In this document: positions 62,481-64,000 of the stretch, piece by piece
Layout: the number at the start of each line of letters is the position of its first letter
Position numbering within the stretch: the stretch's first letter is position 1
Origin: Talpa occidentalis
Lineage: Eukaryota > Chordata > Mammalia > Eulipotyphla > Talpidae
DNA: 64,000 nt
Reading direction: 5' to 3'
Assembly: GCF_014898055.3 (NCBI RefSeq)
Contig: NW_023601212.1
Coordinates: 36,444,329-36,508,328, forward strand
Translations under genes and position numbers: made by a program
The notes under the pieces: model-generated
The model's input: only the letters and a program-made list of their open reading frames with translations
The model's database searches: none
What the model was told of the DNA's origin: nothing

Positions 62481-63217
62481 CTCATCTCAGCAAGATTGCA
62501 TCAACCCTTTCAGGCCGCTGTAAGGATTTTGACTGTTAGTACTAAAGATCACTTTAGTGCTGCTCAATAAATATTTCAATATGTCCAGGCACCCAGGAGG
62601 ATTATATTTCTCTGTCCTTTAATAGTTACGTGTGGCCGTGTGCCATAGTTCAGATCATTGGATTATTTGTTCCAGTTCTTCACTCTTCTTTGCATCCCCA
62701 CCCCCTGCCCCCAAAGTTGTGGCTTCTTTCATTTCTCCTAGTTTCTCTGCAGCATCTTCACTGCAAGCAGATCTTCTGAGTAACTGCTTGACCATAAGTC
62801 AATTTTGCCAAAGAAGAAGAAAGAACTGGTTGACAGTTGGGTTTGGTTTCTCTGCTTTCTACTCTCTAATTTCACACATTTTGTAAGTGTGATCACTGAA
62901 AAATACAAAAACAAATGTATAATACTCTGAATGAACAAAAGACTTGGAAGTCATGTGCTCAAGTACAATCCCCAAAAGCAAACTCATCCTTGTGCAGTAT
63001 TGCGGTGAACCCACAAGGACCTGCAAAGGTATTTGAATAGTGGGTGTTGTGTGTTTGGCGATATGTTCATATCTGAATATTTTGTGTTTGAGTATTTTTG
63101 CGTTTAGTCATTCCTGTTTCATGACGTTTCACGGTGTCTTTGAAACATGGAGCTTTTAGTTTTCGTTTTTTTCTCTTTTACCGCAAAGTTGACTTACGGC
63201 CATTTGTTTTGCTGTAG

Positions 63218-63320
63218 GTGTTTGCAGGGGAGCTACCTGCGAGCGACTGGAATGTGGACAGAGCAGAGTTCGCCACCCTTGTCCGTGGTTTTGGTCGCAT
63301 GAACCTCTTTGCACAACAGG
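63218..63320 (+). other. Exon-like segment of unknown nature
   Basis: A 103-bp segment preceded by a T-rich stretch and TGCTGTAG and followed by GTAAGT. It is open in one frame (VFAGELPASDWNVDRAEF and on to FAQQ). It holds several CpGs in CpG-poor surroundings. I do not recognise the peptide. The reverse strand is open too (63178-63462), so coding is uncertain. Confidence 0.25.
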
Positions 63321-64000
63321 GTAAGTAGAGGTGACACAAGCAGAGGTTTGAAGGGTGCTTGGCCGCGGGGCTGGCCTTCTTGAACTTCTGCCTCATGGAG
63401 ACAAACAGGCCCTGGGGCAGTGGCCTGCTTGCTAGCCCCGAGGACTGGTGCTCAGCAGACACTAAACCTAGCCTCTTCTACCTCAGCCTGCCTGAGTGAC
63501 ACACAAAAAAATTGCTTGTTGTAGCATGCCTCTGCTATTTTGTAGCTATGTGTTTCATAGCAAGAACTTTGCTTTAATCCATGAAATGAGAGTGAAAGTG
63601 GATGTGTCACTCCTCCCTGGCAGCAGAATCTTCAAAAGCCACTGTTCGTTTTCCCCTCCCTGCCAGGGGATGATGGAGTATTTGTCAAGACAGAGCCTCT
63701 GGTACCCTGATGCCGTAAGTGACTTATGTTGAGCAGAGCCTCTGATGAGACTTGCACAAGATATATAACCAGGGGGAGAACTAAAAATTGGTGACATTAG
63801 CTGATGTTTCTGCTGCTTATAGGGCAGCAAATTGGACAGGCTGATACAGGAAGTCTCTCTATAGGATTTGGGGGTAGGAATGACATTAATTGATTCTCAG
63901 GTGAACAATGGACTAAAAGGGTAGCGCCAACTCTAGGAGACAAATTAGGAGGTGGTGGATGCAACAGTAACATAGGCAAGAGACCTGATGGCTTAGAACA

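Larger units (their letters stand above)
50151..64000. other. Probable intergenic sequence downstream of PDGFD
   Basis: No coding gene was recognised after PDGFD. The block at 51590-54960 is an L1 riddled with SINEs. 55209-55825 is a twin-primed L1. 59500-62480 includes MIR and L2 remains. In human the next gene in this direction is DYNC2H1, several hundred kilobases away, and none of its exons was seen. 60400-61950 and 62500-63150 hold nothing I can name. Confidence 0.7.

Overview
This is nuclear DNA from a placental mammal. It holds the 3' part of one protein-coding gene on the + strand, PDGFD (platelet-derived growth factor D), and otherwise intron or intergenic sequence dense in retrotransposons. 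Four PDGFD coding exons were found by translation and by their AG/GT splice borders: 15172-15234, 19912-20110, 37111-37325 and 47294-47422 (stop TAA at 47420-47422). Together they encode the last 201 residues: the end of the hinge after the CUB domain, the protease activation site (RGRS) and the whole PDGF/VEGF cystine-knot domain. Exons for the signal peptide and CUB domain must lie upstream of base 1.

Layout: 1-15171 is the intron before the first exon seen here (human exon 4 by protein numbering). 15235-19911, 20111-37110 and 37326-47293 are the next three introns. The 3' UTR follows the stop codon and probably ends near 50150, after an AATAAA at 50128. 50150-64000 looks intergenic; no second gene could be supported.

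About 30 copies of a tRNA-derived SINE (head GGGCCTCCC, A-box and B-box like motifs, tail of AATAAA units) lie in both orientations, often with target-site duplications. They fall into at least three subfamilies. Several are nested in each other or inserted at the same target. L1 fragments of different ages are present, two of them with 5' inversions and target-site duplications. Old L2 and MIR copies fill much of the rest. I saw no Alu, B1/B2, bovid/cetacean or canid SINE, so the order of mammal is left open; the SINE could identify it.

The most unusual structure is a 71-bp segment at 19425-19495 that reappears at 97% identity inside a SINE 1.3 kb away (20790-20860), in the intron after the second exon seen here and across that exon from its partner. 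A CpG-bearing, exon-like segment at 63218-63320 is unexplained. No bacterial-type system, CRISPR array or new protein system was found.
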